A program made the translations under genes and the position numbers. A stretch of 64,000 bases of DNA from Pseudomonas sp. PDM05 (GTDB lineage Bacteria > Pseudomonadota > Gammaproteobacteria > Pseudomonadales > Pseudomonadaceae), in contig NZ_JACVAC010000008.1 of NCBI RefSeq assembly GCF_014851685.1, forward strand, positions 62,001-126,000, given 5' to 3'. Position 1 is the first letter of the stretch. Every line of letters starts with the position of its first letter. Positions 63,528 to 64,000 of this stretch are shown here, in pieces. The notes under the pieces were generated by a model. The model searched no databases. It worked only from the letters and a program-made list of their open reading frames with translations, and was not told where the DNA came from.

Positions 63528-63902
63528 TCATAGCGAGGCCGGGCGCGTCTGGGCGGTGCTTGCTCCAGGGTAGTGCCCTAGCTGTTGCAAGGTATCGAGC
63601 CGCGCGCGGGCACGGTAGGCGTACTCACTCGACGGATACTGATTGATGATGAACTGATAGGTCTGCACGGCGTCGACAAACAATTTCTGGCGCTCCAGGC
63701 ACTGCCCACGCAACATCGAGACCTCCGGCTGCACATAACGCCGGGTACGGCTCTCGCGGTCGACCTGGGACAATTCCAGGGTGACGCGCTCGCAATCGCC
63801 GACCTTGTAGGCGCGATAAGCGTTGTTCAAGTGGTGGTCCATCGACCAGCGGGTGCAGCCGACAACACTGACGGCCAGGGCGGCAACGAGCAAAATTCGC
63901 AT
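63528..63902 (-). CDS. Small TPR-like lipoprotein
   Basis: 124 residues. Signal peptide MRILLVAALAVSVVGC with a lipobox Cys at residue 16. The rest has two helix-turn-helix repeat-like units (NNAYRAYKVGDCERVTLELS, DAVQTYQFIINQYPSSEYAYRARARLD), as in tetratricopeptide/YfiO-like lipoproteins. Probably outer-membrane anchored. GGAG lies upstream of the ATG at 63902. Confidence 0.85.
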   Translation of the reverse strand: MRILLVAALAVSVVGCTRWSMDHHLNNAYRAYKVGDCERVTLELSQVDRESRTRRYVQPEVSMLRGQCLERQKLFVDAVQTYQFIINQYPSSEYAYRARARLDTLQQLGHYPGASTAQTRPASL

Positions 63903-64000
63903 GGGGGTTCTCCTGTCTTGTGCAATGTATCGACCCCTCGTCGAAAATCTTCAAGGTTGTTCGTAATCAGCCGCCGCGAAAACAAGTCAATCGTCGATAA

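Overview
The window looks like a Pseudomonas chromosome, most likely of the P. fluorescens group. The evidence is the gene set and order (yajQ, panE, argJ, secA, dciA, purU, mvaT, sbcB, moxR), the GC-rich coding style, a Pseudomonas-type REPIN, and an MvaT rather than an enterobacterial H-NS. I made this assignment by reading alone, without any database search.

Core part, left (1-21722): start of a probable MscS channel gene, yajQ, panE, a PAS-containing sensor kinase overlapping a PduO-type cobalamin adenosyltransferase, a REPIN, then on the minus strand a Nudix/thiamine-phosphate-synthase-like fusion, argJ and secA; dciA; a HerA/DUF853 ATPase; a dCache chemoreceptor; purU; mvaT; sbcB; and the first four genes of an operon (RDD, SpoIIM/DUF95, DUF4129, DUF4350).

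Island (21723 to about 60542, roughly 39 kb): it sits exactly between the DUF4350 gene and moxR, splitting an operon that continues with moxR and a DUF58 gene (60547-62881). The insertion falls in what must have been an ATGA stop/start overlap, so both flanking genes keep their reading frames. The ends carry related inverted repeats (TCCGGAGC...TTGC). The left end encodes three large tyrosine recombinases and a small HTH/coiled-coil protein in one overlapping operon, the ginABCD hallmark of GInt-type islands (related in layout to Tn554 TnpABC).

Island cargo, left to right: (a) a cassette-like zone (27081-30436) in which four copies of a structured repeat of roughly 85-110 bp separate small genes, including a degenerate tyrosine recombinase and a mini DUF262-like protein; (b) an FRG-domain gene and an island-borne MvaT/H-NS-like silencer; (c) a WYL regulator divergent from a possible OGG-fold protein; (d) a SEC-C protein and an Mrr-nSTAND NTPase; (e) rnlA-rnlB toxin-antitoxin; (f) a SMEK-domain protein, a DUF5677 protein, a HEPN-like protein and a broken merR; (g) a module made of a CHAT protease, a three-helix membrane protein, a tiny proline-rich protein, an ABC ATPase and an HNH nuclease (46467-50628); (h) a PD-(D/E)XK protein; (i) Gabija gajA-gajB followed directly by a Shedu nuclease; (j) four small minus-strand genes and an XRE regulator at the right end. 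There are no conjugation, phage-structural or metabolic genes, so the island is essentially a defence and genetic-conflict store.

The most interesting item is module (g). The CHAT protease and the Septu-like ATPase share a collinear N-terminal coiled-coil domain (ATRY at residues 61-64 in both, about 29 of the first 104 residues identical without gaps by eye). That suggests the divergently transcribed protease and the PtuAB-like pair work as one, apparently undescribed, composite system.

Core part, right (60547-64000): moxR, DUF58, a PilZ protein and a small lipoprotein.
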